From Bimuria novae-zelandiae CBS 107.79 (lineage: Eukaryota; Ascomycota; Dothideomycetes; Pleosporales; Didymosphaeriaceae), in NCBI GenBank assembly GCA_010015655.1, contig ML976657.1, positions 62,001-126,000 on the forward strand: a DNA stretch of 64,000 nucleotides, written 5' to 3'. Of the stretch, positions 1-10,425 are shown one piece after another. Numbering within the stretch: position 1 is the first letter of the stretch; each line of letters begins with the position of its first letter. A program made the position numbers and the translations under genes. The notes beneath the pieces were generated by a model. That model had not been told where the DNA came from. It did not search any database and worked only from the letters and a program-made list of their open reading frames with translations.

Positions 1-1
1 C

Positions 2-864
2 ATTACAGGCCCGAACATGGGTATGTCCTCATCTTCCAGTCATCTGGATTCACTTGCTAATGATGTCCAGGCGGTAAATCGACATACATCCGGCAGATCG
101 GAGTCATCGCGCTTATGGCGCAAATCGGCTGCTTCGTGCCTGCATCAGAAGCAGAGCTTACCATCTTCGACTGCATCCTCGCACGTGTCGGAGCAAGCGA
201 CAGCCAGATCAAGGGTGTCTCGACATTCATGGCGGAGATGCTCGAGACTGCCAACATTCTGAAGTCGGCCACGAAAGAGTCGCTGATCATTATCGACGAA
301 CTTGGTCGCGGAACGAGCACATACGATGGTTTCGGTCTCGCATGGGCTATCTCAGAGTACATCGTCAAGGAGATTGGCGCATTCGCTCTCTTTGCAACGC
401 ATTTCCACGAACTCACTGCGCTGGTGAATACGTACCCGCAGGTTCAGAATCTTCACGTCGTAGCGCACATCTCCGAAGGCACTGAAGAGTCAGGCGCTGG
501 TGTGCAAAAGAAGCGCGAGGTGACACTCCTGTACAAAGTCGAAGAGGGCGTGTGCGACCAATCCTTCGGCATCCACGTCGCAGAGCTTGTTCGCTTTCCG
601 CAGAAGGTCATCAACATGGCCAAGCGGAAAGCTGATGAGCTGGAAGATTTCGCGGGCAAACATGAGAAAGGCTTCGTGCAGGCGAGCCACGAAGAAGTGG
701 AGGAGGGAAGCAGGATGTTGAAGAAGGTGCTGTTAGAGTGGAAGAAGGAGGTAGAGAGCAAGGACTTGACGAAGACGCAGCAAGTGCAGAGAATGAAGGA
801 ACTAGTCCTGGGTGAAGACGCGTTGATGAAGAATGCGTTCTTCAAGGGCATCCAGGCGTTGTAA
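2..864 (+). CDS. MSH2: DNA mismatch repair protein MSH2, C-terminal part (gene enters from the left edge)
   Basis: Last 270 residues of a MutS-family ATPase. In eukaryotes MSH2 pairs with MSH6 or MSH3 in the nucleus to recognise mismatches and small loops. An intron at 21-70 (GTATGT...CCAG) splits the Walker A motif; joined, it reads [17 protein letters not shown]. Then come the MutS motif around GCFVPA, the Q-loop/signature region ([15 protein letters not shown]), Walker B ([12 protein letters not shown]) and the ATHFHEL switch. The helical dimerisation tail ends in GIQAL at a TAA at 862-864. MSH2-type features are the tail around [12 protein letters not shown] and the coiled, Lys/Glu-rich C-terminus. 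The reading frame is open after splicing and the gene looks intact within the window. The mismatch-binding, connector and lever domains lie outside it. Confidence 0.96.
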
Positions 865-1145
865 ATTAAGAAGACGGATATGGCGTTCGTGGCGCATCCC
901 CGGATACCCGTGGGCAGGTATGTGTATAGTGATACCAGGATTTTCCACATGGAATTTCGTGGACAACTTTGTGTTTTGGGAGCCGTGCTTCGGTGGCCGT
1001 GAGCCCTGTGACGCCACACCAACCCCACATCCGCGCTCGTCCCTGAGACATCCCACTTGCTCCAGGCTTCCGCTTCACACAACCTAACAGCTTCCCCAGT
1101 TCACCCACATAGTCGCGCCGTGCCTTTGGGCGCGCAGAACTCAAC
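865..1145. other. Intergenic spacer between MSH2 and IST1
   Basis: 281 bp between two plus-strand genes. It should hold the MSH2 3' end and the IST1 promoter. I see no convincing TATA box, upstream ORF or repeat; the short ORFs here are low-complexity readings of non-coding sequence. Confidence 0.6.
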
Positions 1146-2176
1146 ATGGCGCCCTCACAATCTCTTGTTGTACATCCTCATCCCCGTCCTCACGGTATCG
1201 CTCGCTAACCCCCACAGAACAAGCTCAAGGTGCAACTCAAGCTCTCCATATCCCGCCTGCGTATGGTCCAGCAAAAAGATTCCGCAAAAGCAAAGCAACA
1301 ACGGCGAGAAATGGCACAGCTCCTAGAAGTACGCAGCCGTCCACATATACCATCATCTATTCTTCGCTAACACGTCCTCGCGCTGTCCAGGCCGGGAAGC
1401 TCCAATCCGCCCGCATACGCGTCGAGAATATCATCCGCTCCGACATCACGACCGAACTTCATGAGATCCTCGAACTGTATTGCGAACTGTTACTTGCGCG
1501 TTCCCAGCTGCTCGACCCGCCGTCGTCGCCAGGATCGCACACTGGCGCGATCGAGCTAGACCCCGCGCTGGAGGAAGCTGTTCGGAGTATCATATACGCG
1601 GCGCCGCGGACGGACATCAAGGAACTGCAAGCCGTGCGTGCATTACTGGTCGAAAAATTCGGCAAAGACGTTGCGCTGGCGAGCATGGAGGGCGAGGGCG
1701 TCGCGGAGCGCGTCGTGAAGAAGTTGAAGGTCGAGACACCCAAGACTGAACTCGTCGACGCTTACCTGACTGAGATCGCGCGATTCTACGGTGTTCCTTT
1801 TGGGGAGCCCGAACCCGAGCAGGACGAAGACGACGACGATGAGCCGTCGGGGGGTGTCGCGGAAGAGAATCCCAAGGAATTGGAAACAACGTTGGAGGCC
1901 GACCCGAAGGCGTCGAGGAAGGAAGAGGAAGAGGAGGAGCTCGTGAAAGCTACACCGCCGAAGAAATTCGGCCCGCAGAGTCCGCTGAGGGTCGTGCCGC
2001 CCAGTCCAAGTACAGATAATATCGCGCCGAAGCTGAAGCTGCCTGGCACAGCGGCCGCGAAACTAAGCGCATCCAGGGCGGAGGGAAAGAAGCCCGCTGC
2101 GAAGAAAGAAGACAGCCTGGGGAAGATACCAGATGTGGATGAGTTGGCGAAGAGGTTCGCCGCGCTGAAGCGGTAA
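1146..2176 (+). CDS. IST1: ESCRT-III-associated protein IST1
   Basis: Three exons (1146-1169, 1218-1328, 1391-2176) encode 306 residues, the usual fungal IST1 length. The start MAPSQSL is followed by helix 1 (NKLKVQLKLSISRLRMVQQK) and QQRREMAQLLEAGK. The family hallmark RVENIIRSD...LHEILELYCELLLAR comes next, then VDAYLTEIARFYGVPF. The introns are GTACAT...ACAG (48 nt) and GTACGC...CCAG (62 nt). After the helical IST1 domain (about residues 5-185) there is an acidic, Pro/Lys-rich linker. The C-terminus DELAKRFAALKR fits the MIM1 consensus that binds the MIT domain of Vps4. The family regulates Vps4 on endosomal membranes during multivesicular body sorting and abscission. The protein appears complete. 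Confidence 0.94.
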
Positions 2177-2668
2177 CCATCGCCTTGACTTGTGAACCAG
2201 GCGTGTGTGAATGCGCGGCGTTGAAACCAGTGCGAGAGATTGAATCGCGGGTTGGGGTAAACATTTCGTAGATGCTTTTTGGTGGTGCGAGCGAACTTCT
2301 GCGAAGAAAAGAACGGGGCTTGATGATTTCTCTTATGTATTACAATGCCTCAGGGCTTCTTAAGTTCTTTGGCATTGCAAACATCATGCAGTGGCGCCAT
2401 ACCCTGGTATATTAGAAGGATAGTGAATTGCGAGTGTCCGAGCACTATGTTCTGTCGCCAAGGCGGCGCAGAATCTGCTGTTATTGAAACGACTCAACTG
2501 TTTTTTGACCTCACAGTCCATATCATCTAGTACCTCCCAGTAGAAGGCCAACATCGTCGCATCTCGCGTCTGCAAACCTAAATATCGAAAAGAGCTGGCA
2601 ATATCCACAATCTACTGAACCTATCGTCTTTCGTGCCCGAAGGAACTTTTGCCCGATGCATAGCAGCC
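2177..2668. other. Intergenic region, no gene recognised
   Basis: 492 bp between IST1 and the broken 2EXR gene. Short ORFs on both strands give no recognisable protein and have no splice or start context that I trust. It presumably holds the IST1 3' UTR and a promoter for the next gene. Confidence 0.5.
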
Positions 2669-3241
2669 ATGACTACCTTCCACCCATTCCCTCGGTTGCC
2701 GTTCGAACTCCGCACTCGGATATAGAATTTGACAGTTGAGCCTCGCACTGTTGAGGTGGACTTTTGGCCCCTCATTCCACCATTCTCGCTTGTTGGCCAG
2801 CCGGTGCCAGCGCCGCTGCAGGTGTGTCGAGAATCTCGCCGCGAGCTTCAGCGTCGGTACCAACCGGCCTTTACCCAGACGTCCAAAGATCAAAGGATCG
2901 ATCGGGGGTACATTTGGGTCAACTTTGACATGGATTTGTTTGATATCGGCACGTGGGAGTTATATCTCTTCGAATCGGTGGAACCGTTGGTACAGAGGCT
3001 CAAAATTCAAAGAGCGAACAATGATGCTTGGTATGACAGCGAGTACAAAGAGCTGAGGGAATTCACCAACCGTAGGGAACTCCATGTGGCCTGCGCTGAT
3101 GGCTTGCTCAATTGGTCTGAGACCGTGGTAGGTGGCTTTTGGCCTTTCGAGAAGGAGGATGTGGAGGAAAAAGTGCGGCTGATTTATCGGGACGGAACTG
3201 TCAAGAGACCGGGTGGGGTGGATGAAATGTTCTTTCAATAA
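2669..3241 (+). pseudogene. 2EXR-domain protein gene with an amber codon at position 19
   Basis: An ATG at 2669 opens FHPFPRLPFELRTRI, the start of the fungal 2EXR domain (consensus about FxxFPxLPxELRxxIW). The next codon, where the family has an almost invariant Trp, is TAG at 2723-2725. The frame then continues through the second hallmark PAPLQVCRESRRELQRRY to a TAA at 3239-3241, 190 codons in all. 2EXR proteins are abundant, poorly characterised, F-box-like fungal proteins of about 200-300 residues. TGG to TAG is a G:C to A:T change in CpA context on the other strand, as expected from RIP. A downstream start could give an N-truncated product without the first motif, so pseudogene is the likely but not proven state. 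Confidence 0.75.
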
Positions 3242-3406
3242 TATAGAGAGATCGCGGCGAAGGATGGATATGACTACGACACAGGTCTGCCACTTGGTTG
3301 TGAATTGGAGTCTGTCGACTGCGGTAACGGTGATACTGTGTAAGACACTAAACTTTTCAAACAGAATTTACGTTTCTCAGAACCTACCCAACGAAACAAT
3401 CTCTGA

Positions 3407-4213
3407 CTATCCTAGGTAGTTCTCTTCCCACGTAATACATACGCGCCTCGGAGCCTGACCTCGTACATTTATCTCCAACAACTTGCTGACATGCGAGCGG
3501 CATTCTTCAGGGTCTGGATAATCTGAAAATTGCTTCTTGCATATTTGTGTGTGTCGTCGTCGCCATGGTAAGCCATTTGAAAAATTGGCGAACGTCCTCG
3601 AAACCTCTGGGAGCCAACGCATAACGTCAATGATGGCTCCTTGACTGCTTGACGAAGCCAACTTGTCGAGCTTGGACATGAACAGGCAAACATAGGATAG
3701 GACGATGCGTTCCTGCATGCACACTGCTTTTTCAGTAAAGGCCGGATCCATCGCCCTGCGAAAGCGAGAATGGACCTTGATATCTAGTGCGTTCAGAACA
3801 GATTGTGGCCGCCATTTGGCTGCACCATGCTAGAGCGCGCTCTTCGGAAACGCCGGGCTGTCAGGAACATTGACATAGATATCCTGCGACGCTTTGAGAC
3901 GAGCAAAAGAAAGCTCATCGGGTGCGATGCGCACTGTCGCCGTACTGCGTATGCAGGTCATGAACATCGGTGTGCAGCCATCTGGACCAGAGAAAGAAGA
4001 TGTAGCTCAATCTAGTCGCAGCCCATCGCTGCGGCCCTGGATACTTGGATAAGAAGTGGAAGTAGATGTTATAGATGGCATAACTGACGAGGTACTGTGT
4101 CGGTCATCAGCGCTGAGTCAGAAAGTTCAGACTTTGCGTACCAGGACGAAGGTAGCCGTCATTCCTAACAGTTTGACGGTAAAGTCCCGGAAAACGGCAT
4201 TGAGAAGTTTCAT
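3407..4213 (-). pseudogene. Cytochrome P450 remnant (N-terminal third only)
   Basis: Read from 4213 leftward, the start is an MKLLNAVFRDF membrane anchor. An intact-looking intron (GTACGC...ACAG) follows, then YLVSYAIYNIYFHFLSKYPGP, the anchor and Pro-rich hinge of a microsomal fungal P450. RWAATRLS...WLHTDVHDLHTQYGD breaks with a frameshift (two bases appear lost). The homology resumes as VRIAPDELSFARLKASQDIY and VPDSPAFPKSAL, hits a TAG, then runs on as SVLNALDIKVHSRFRRAMDPAF, the region before the C-helix. Recognisable homology ends near residue 150. The I-helix, ExxR and the heme-binding Cys loop are absent. Nearby minus-strand ORFs up to 4666 are not recognisably P450. It is therefore a decayed fragment with a 3' deletion. 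Confidence 0.8.
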
Positions 4214-5742
4214 ATTAAGTAAAGCATCTATAGCTGTGCTGAGCTGACGAGGAGTGTGGTGTTGGAGCAAAGTGAGAAGGTGCACATGGTGGTTCCTGGG
4301 TGCCCAGCTGCATGCGGCACAGGTCAATCAACACGCGCTCCTGCGCGGCAGGTATTTCTCCAATCGCATTCTCACCGGCATCACACCCATTTGCTGGCAC
4401 TCGGAAGCTTTGCAGCACCTACGTCCTGGATGAAGTGGCCGAACCTGGGGAGGCCGGCCCAAAGCGCCTCTTTCGCATCTGCGCTTCGACCTCGGGAGGG
4501 CCTTGACACGCATGTTGATCTCTAAGACTGATGTTTTAACCTGGTAACCTGGCAACACTTGTTCGGCGAATGGTTGATGGAAATGCGGCTCTGACATGAT
4601 CATGGTATCGTATTGGTCCGTCAGGCGCGTGGCCTGCTCACGACTCAGCGATGTCTGAAGTTTCATCTCTGGCTTGATTCATCTGACACCGAGCATTCTA
4701 AGATACTGGTGTGACTTCCAAGGTTTTTATGACTAATGCTCCTTTCGATCCGTTCTGGTGTAGTGTGAGAAAGCTGATATATAAAGTTGCAAAGCGGTGC
4801 AGTGCCTGTTAACTTCAGGGCACGCACGCCCCATAAATCCATCCACTCCCATGGGTGCCGAACTGGTGGTCCCCCACGCATGCACTAGTGATATGTAACC
4901 ACGGTTAAGCTAGAATAGACTAGCTGGGACTGCGGCCTAAGAGCATCACGCTGGATTTTGTCATGCAGTCCTGTGAATGAATCAGACGAAGGTTTTTGTG
5001 AAGCAAGGAACGTATACTTTATGAATCGAGAGGCAAACATTTACTACATCGGTATAGGGAGGTAAACTTTATGCCACTTCCTGGCGCGAATGAAAGGGTC
5101 GTCTGAACCAAGAGAAACCGGCACAATATTGCCAGTCGCTTCCCAGCCGAGCCTTCCAGACATCCTCTAGAACAATTTAGTTTGGTGATCTGCCAGTTCG
5201 TCTTTGTCTCGGGGCTCCCGAGAAATGCGACCCTATTTTCTGTTGGCAAACGGGTAAGCTGATTTAGCTCACGATCACCAGAGCACCGAGGCTGCCAGCC
5301 AATGCGGCTCTGCGAAAGGACGAACAATACCATGCGCCAAGGCCGTCAGAACACTCTCTCGGGTGGTGTGGGAAGTCGTCTTTTGCATAAGAGATCGCGC
5401 AAAAGACACTAGCGGGGAGGACCAACCCAAAATGGCTAGCCAGTTGAAAACAGCGGCTGAACATGAAGCTCTCCAAATCACGACATGGACGCCTGGACTG
5501 TTTTGATTTCCGCCAGCTTGGCTGATTCCTTTACGGGGAATCTGTTGGGTAAGAGAATCGCACCCGCCACGAGCACGTCATCGGCTTTCATCGGTAGAGG
5601 CGCCGCCTGCCATCGAAAACTTCGCCATTATGGCGTGGCCGTGCGAGAGAAACGCTCAGCACTCTTGGGTGCCATAACCGTGCGCAAATCACCAATAGTA
5701 ACGTCAAGGAAGCGCGTATAAGGGCTTGTGAGGACGTCCGGG
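4214..5742. other. Long gene-poor spacer, probably decayed sequence
   Basis: About 1.5 kb of balanced base composition between the P450 fragment and the permease gene. Several open stretches exist on the minus strand (for example 4328-4666, 5019-5333 and 5264-5481). I could not match any of them to a family and they overlap in conflicting frames. It holds the promoter of the permease gene. The rest may be relic coding sequence like the adjacent P450. Confidence 0.45.
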
Positions 5743-7416
5743 ATGGTCAGTGAAACGTCCCCTTTACTTGCGCCTGCGCCGCCCGCAATGTCCAAGTTCT
5801 TCAACCATGGTGGCTCGGCTGAGGCCACTGCTACGCCCGAAGATGTGAAAGACCCTGATGGTACTCCGGGCGAAACGGATGAGGGCTCCATTTTCCAGGT
5901 TCGCCAGGCAAAGCGCAAGATTGGTGTTACCTCTGCCGTCTTCCTCATCTTCAACCGCATGATTGGTACTGGAATCTTTGCTACTCCGAGCGCCATCTTT
6001 TCACTTTCTGGATCCGTCGGTCTGTCTTTGTTCATCTGGGTGGCCGGCATGTTTATTGCGGCGGCGGGTATGGCCGTCTACCTGGAATTCGGAACTGCGA
6101 TACCAAGAAACGGTGGAGAGAAGAACTACCTCGAATACGTCTACCGCAAGCCTCGCTTCTTGGCAACTGGACTATACACCGGCTACGTTGTTTTGCTTGG
6201 CTGGGCCGGATCAAACTCAGTCGTCTTTGGAGAGTACATTCTCCATGCCGCCAACGTTGAAGTCAACCGGTGGAACCAACGTGGTATCGGACTTGCTTGC
6301 ATCACAACCGCCTTCCTCATCCATGGACTGGCCCTCAAGTGGGGCTTGAGGCTTCAGAATCTCCTGGGTATCATCAAGCTCGGCATCATCCTCCTGATCG
6401 TCGTTGCGGGATGGGCCGCTTTGGGTGGAGCTCTCAAGATCGACAAGCCGAACAACTTTGATCATGCCTTTGAGGGAACGACTGGAAGCGCCTACGGTGT
6501 CGTCACGGCGCTCTACAACGTCATATGGAGTTATATTGGATACAGCAACGCAAACTACGCACTCTCTGAGACGAGGAACCCTGTCCGCACACTAAAGATT
6601 GCCGCTCCGTTGGCGCTCGGCTCGGTCGCGATCTTGTACATGTTTGTCAACATTGCGTACTTTGCGGCTGTTCCGGCCGAAGAGATTATTTCATCAAAGC
6701 GACTCGTCGCTGCATCGCTGTTCCGAAATGTCTTTGGTCCCAAGGCTGAGCGCGCACTCTCCGTCTTTGTCGCTCTGTCAGCCTTTGGAAACGTCCTCAG
6801 TGTGATCTTCTCGCAGGGCCGTCTCGTCCAGGAACTCGGTCGCGAAGGTACCCTGCCGTTCTCCCGCTTCTGGGCGAGCAACAGGCCGTTCAACGCCCCG
6901 CTCGCTGGTCTCTTCGAGCACTGGCTCGTGTCCGTCATCACCATGCTCGCACCTCCGCCAGGTGATGCTTATAACTTCATCCTCAAGTGAGTTTCCTGTC
7001 CATAATTTGATCCGAGACTTTGCTAACAACGTCGCAGCGTCATCTCCTACCCCCTCGCCATCGTCAACGTCTTCGTCGCCGGTGCCCTCATCCACCTCTA
7101 TCTCCACAAAGAAGCCTGGAACTGGAACCCACCCATCAAGGCGACGCTCCCTGTCGCCGTCTTCTTCCTGCTTAGCAACATCTACCTCACTGTAGCGCCA
7201 TTCGTACCACCATCGGATGGCAACAGCGTGTACGAGACACTGCCTTACTATCTCCACTGCGTTGTTGGTATTGGTATAATTCTCGCGGGTGGCGTGTATT
7301 GGGTTATTTGGGCGATTATCTTGCCGAAGGTGGGCAGGTACACGCTTGAGAGGGAAGTCGTTGTGGATGAGATTGATGGCTGGGAGAGGCATGTGTTTAA
7401 ACGCGTGCCGCATTAG
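5743..7416 (+). CDS. Amino-acid permease, Mup1-like (high-affinity methionine permease family)
   Basis: Two exons, 5743-6986 and 7038-7416, give 540 residues. The intron (GTGAGT...GCAG, 51 nt) contains the branch site TGCTAAC. A soluble N-terminus (MVSETSPLLAP...) is followed by the APC-superfamily TM1 signature FLIFNRMIGTGIFATPSAIF. About twelve hydrophobic segments follow, with YLEFGTAIPRNGGEKNYLEY after TM2, WSYIGYSNANYALSETRNP in the TM6 region, and FGNVLSVIFSQGRLVQELGREG. These resemble the Mup1/Mup3 branch of the LAT group, which imports methionine and cysteine at the plasma membrane; the exact substrate is inferred. The start was taken at the first in-frame ATG (5743). An acidic N-tail, as here, carries the ubiquitination signals in yeast Mup1. 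The gene looks intact. Confidence 0.92.
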
Positions 7417-7975
7417 CTATATCAAGGGGAAATACTTGGCGCATATAAACGTTACTAGAGTTGTATATTAGAGTAGATGTGTATAAGAGTAGTAAAATAT
7501 AAGCCTAATTATCTCTGAAGTAACTACCATAGGTATACGTGACGTCGTTCGCGCCGTGCATACGCGCGCCACTGCCAACGACTGCAACAATAAAACCCCG
7601 CAACGACGCAAGCATGGTCATATGCGCCTCTCTGTGGTTGGAGCGACTACCAAAATTGACTCTGCTACAACTGCCTTGCAAAAACAGCGCGATCAATTTT
7701 AGTCCGGCCCTGTCCCTTGCCTTGGGAGACCCCACGCTCGAAGTCCCACCATCATGACATTATGTACGTCGCTTGTAACGTTCTAGGACAGCAATTTACA
7801 GATGATCAAATGCCTGGACTATCTGGGTACCACGCTGTCGATGTAGCTAAAGCACGCGGTATAAGCGTCTGTATTGCGAAGAGTAGTATCAGTCTCCTGT
7901 ACGCTCGCAGTGTGAGGTGTCTACAACACCCCCAACCCCTAAAATATGAACCCATACCACCCGTGGACATGTTGC
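7417..7975. other. Convergent intergenic region
   Basis: 559 bp between the 3' ends of the permease (+) and the exporter (-). It should contain both 3' UTRs. It is AT-richer near 7,430-7,500. I see no further gene or repeat. Confidence 0.55.
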
Positions 7976-9955
7976 TCACATGGCAGCAATTTTGTCACCA
8001 GTCTTCTTCTTTTCTGGAACCGTCTTGCTCCCCGTGTCCACCCAGCCCATGCCGAATGCCGCCACGAATCCAACACCGCAAAGCCCCACTAGCAGCAAGA
8101 ACACCTTGTTGACGCAGTTCGCGTACGCGAGCAGCAGCCCGCCCAGCGTACGACTCCCCGCCGGCGCCAGACCGCGCACCGAGCTAGCGCTCGCACCAGC
8201 ATTGATGGCTGCGTCTACCGAGACGTCGGGCGCATACCTGCTGATGTTTCTAGTCATCTGCTGCCGGAAGATGACTTCGGCAACCACGACGAACACGGCG
8301 CCGGCAAAGTTCTGACAAAATATCATGAAGGCGATGCCGACGGGCGTCTTCTCCGCGGACAGCACGTTTTGAATGGCAATGAGGCCCTGCAAGACATCAG
8401 TCTACGCTCGTAAGTAAAGCCCTCAGGTTGTCACTCACCATCAGCATTCCGATTCCTCGACCGCTCCCCAAGATGATTTGGTACCCCACCCACCGATGGG
8501 TCGGAGTGTTTGGTGCGAAAGTCGAGACGAGGCCCTTTCTGAGGGCACTGATGGCGCTCCCCGCCGCAGCAAATGGGAGGTAGTATCCGATCTTTGGTAC
8601 TGCTTGGAAGTCAGCCACCACAACACAGACGATGTTCCCGCTTTGGATACCTACCAAGCGCGCCCGACAATATAACCGTGAGCAGCTGACTCAAAATTTC
8701 AGGAAGAGTATTCACGCCGCTCATGGCAGGTCCGTAGCCGCGCACACCCTGGAAGTAGATGGGCAGGTATTGTGCTGCCACGAGAATAGATGCCACCAGC
8801 ATGGAGCCGTTGATGGCGCTGGTCCACACGATACGGTGGCTGGCAATGGAAGGAGGTATCATAGCCCGGTCCTGTTTCTTATACGCCCAGGTGAAAAACA
8901 GCACTGCCGCCACGCCAGCCGCCCAGAACAGGTTGATCACGGTGGGACTGTTCCACGCGAATCCGCCTCCCCCCAACTGCAAAACCAGCAACAACATGAC
9001 GGAGTTTGTCGAAAACAAAGAAAATCCAACCAAGTCGAGCTCGGGAATCGTCTTGCGGAAAAGGCCTAGACTAAGTCGTGCCTTTGGCACTAATTCGGGG
9101 ACCTCGAGGAAAACGAGTCCCACGGCCACAAGCGCGCCAACGGGAAGATTGATGTAAAATCCTATGTTATATTAGCAGCGATATGCCTACCGAAGACGTC
9201 GCACGTACACCACCGACATGTCGTGAACTCGGTAAGCGCACCCCCTATTAGCGGCCCAGAAACAATACCAAGTTGCGAGACTGCGCCAGGTTAGCCCTGC
9301 CATTGCACAGACTTTTCAACAGAGATACGCACTGCCGAGATAAACACCAGTATAGACTGGCCGCTTCTGCAACGGCACTGCGCCTGCGATGATGGTCATG
9401 CCTCCGTTCAGCAGCCCCGAGCTTCCCATGCAGGCGATGGCGCGCCCGCCTATCAACATGGCAGACGACTGAGCGGCGCCGCAGATGAGCGACCCGACTT
9501 TGAACAGAGCGAAGAAGAAAAGGTACGGCCACTGTGAGGGTAGTGTGTAAGCGGGCTTCGCCATGACATCTCCGGAGCATGCATCCACCCACCTTCGTGC
9601 TGATGTGGGTGTATATCTTCCCCGACAGCGGCTGCAGCGCCGCACTCGCGAGCTGGTACGCCGCCATGTACCAGCCGATGTCGTCGAGGGAGTGGAACTC
9701 GCTCGTGATTTTCGAGATAGCCTGCCATTTCAGCCTAACCCCAAAACAATGTTGATTCTGGGCACTCACAACGCCGATGATGGAGCCGTCCAGTAGCATC
9801 AGAAACGCAGCCATGGTAACGCTCGCCAGGATGGAGAAGAGCTTCAGGCCAGTAACGTAGCTCTGATTCGCTTCTTCGTCCACAGCGGTTGCCACCGTCT
9901 TGGGCTCCAAAGGGTCGGTGGACTTGGTGTACTGGTTCAACTCGTGGTTGTCCAT
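7976..9955 (-). CDS. MFS drug/metabolite exporter, DHA2 (14-TM) family, possibly inactivated by a junction TGA
   Basis: Seven exons (9955-9770, 9721-9593, 9531-9333, 9280-9209, 9161-8655, 8599-8439, 8386-7976) separated by 47-61 nt GT-AG introns encode 554 codons. The DHA2 motif reads LLDGSIIGVAISKITSEF with HSLDDIGWYMAAYQLA. Motif A-like GGRAIACMGSSGLLNGG, motif C-like LGISQLGIVSGPLIGGALTE and INLPVGA follow, and the C-terminal TMs end before a basic tail (KKKTGDKIAAM). The family exports toxins, secondary metabolites and fungicides at the plasma membrane. Joining exons 4 and 5 gives Arg-Trp-TGA-Phe-Tyr-Ile-Asn where relatives have Trp-Gly/Cys-Phe-Tyr. A single T at 9209 (instead of G) would explain it. 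The only in-frame alternative uses a 29 nt intron, which is too short to be likely. No biosynthetic gene cluster is visible beside it. Confidence 0.85.
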
Positions 9956-10425
9956 GTTCAGTGATCTGGACGTCGACGGAGCGCACTATCGCACAACCAC
10001 TCGAGATGAGTACGCTAGGGTGTCGATCATGTGCGTGAAAGCAGTGATGGAAAGCAGTGACTACGCCTCACCTGAGACGACTCCCGGCCCACGCTCGCCT
10101 CGGCAAAGATTACCTGCCCTGCATCCGAACCCCCTGGGAGGGTGTGGGTACGTCAGGTCCTTCTCGTAGTGTCCAAATACTTTGTATAATGATTTCGACG
10201 TGTAGGTTAATGAAAACCGCCGACTAGAGCTAATTTGTACAGCTATACACCACTTCAAAACGGTTGGGTAGGGATCCATATCCCCAGGAGTTGCTCGGAC
10301 GTTGATAACACCCTCCCTAGTCCAGAGCACCCGGGCTAACCTCTCTACAGCCTAGTCATCCTGCGTTCGCCCTACCGTGTCTGTGCACGTGATGCGCCCA
10401 TTCGCGTGATACGCCATCCCTAAAA
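9956..10425. other. Exporter promoter region and edge of the AT-rich compartment
   Basis: 470 bp upstream of the exporter start. A CACGTGA E-box-like word lies near 10,386; its meaning is unknown. No ORF is convincing. Composition is normal up to about 10,425 and then drops abruptly to AT-rich, TpA-dense DNA. Confidence 0.5.

Noticed and set aside
4256..4666. Opposing ORFs of 89 and 112 residues
   Set aside because: Neither matches a family and they overlap each other. The region is probably decayed sequence next to the P450 fragment.
5264..5481. Two overlapping minus-strand ORFs of about 70 residues with hydrophobic stretches
   Set aside because: They overlap each other in different frames and neither could be assigned. 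They could be relic coding sequence but I cannot support a gene call.
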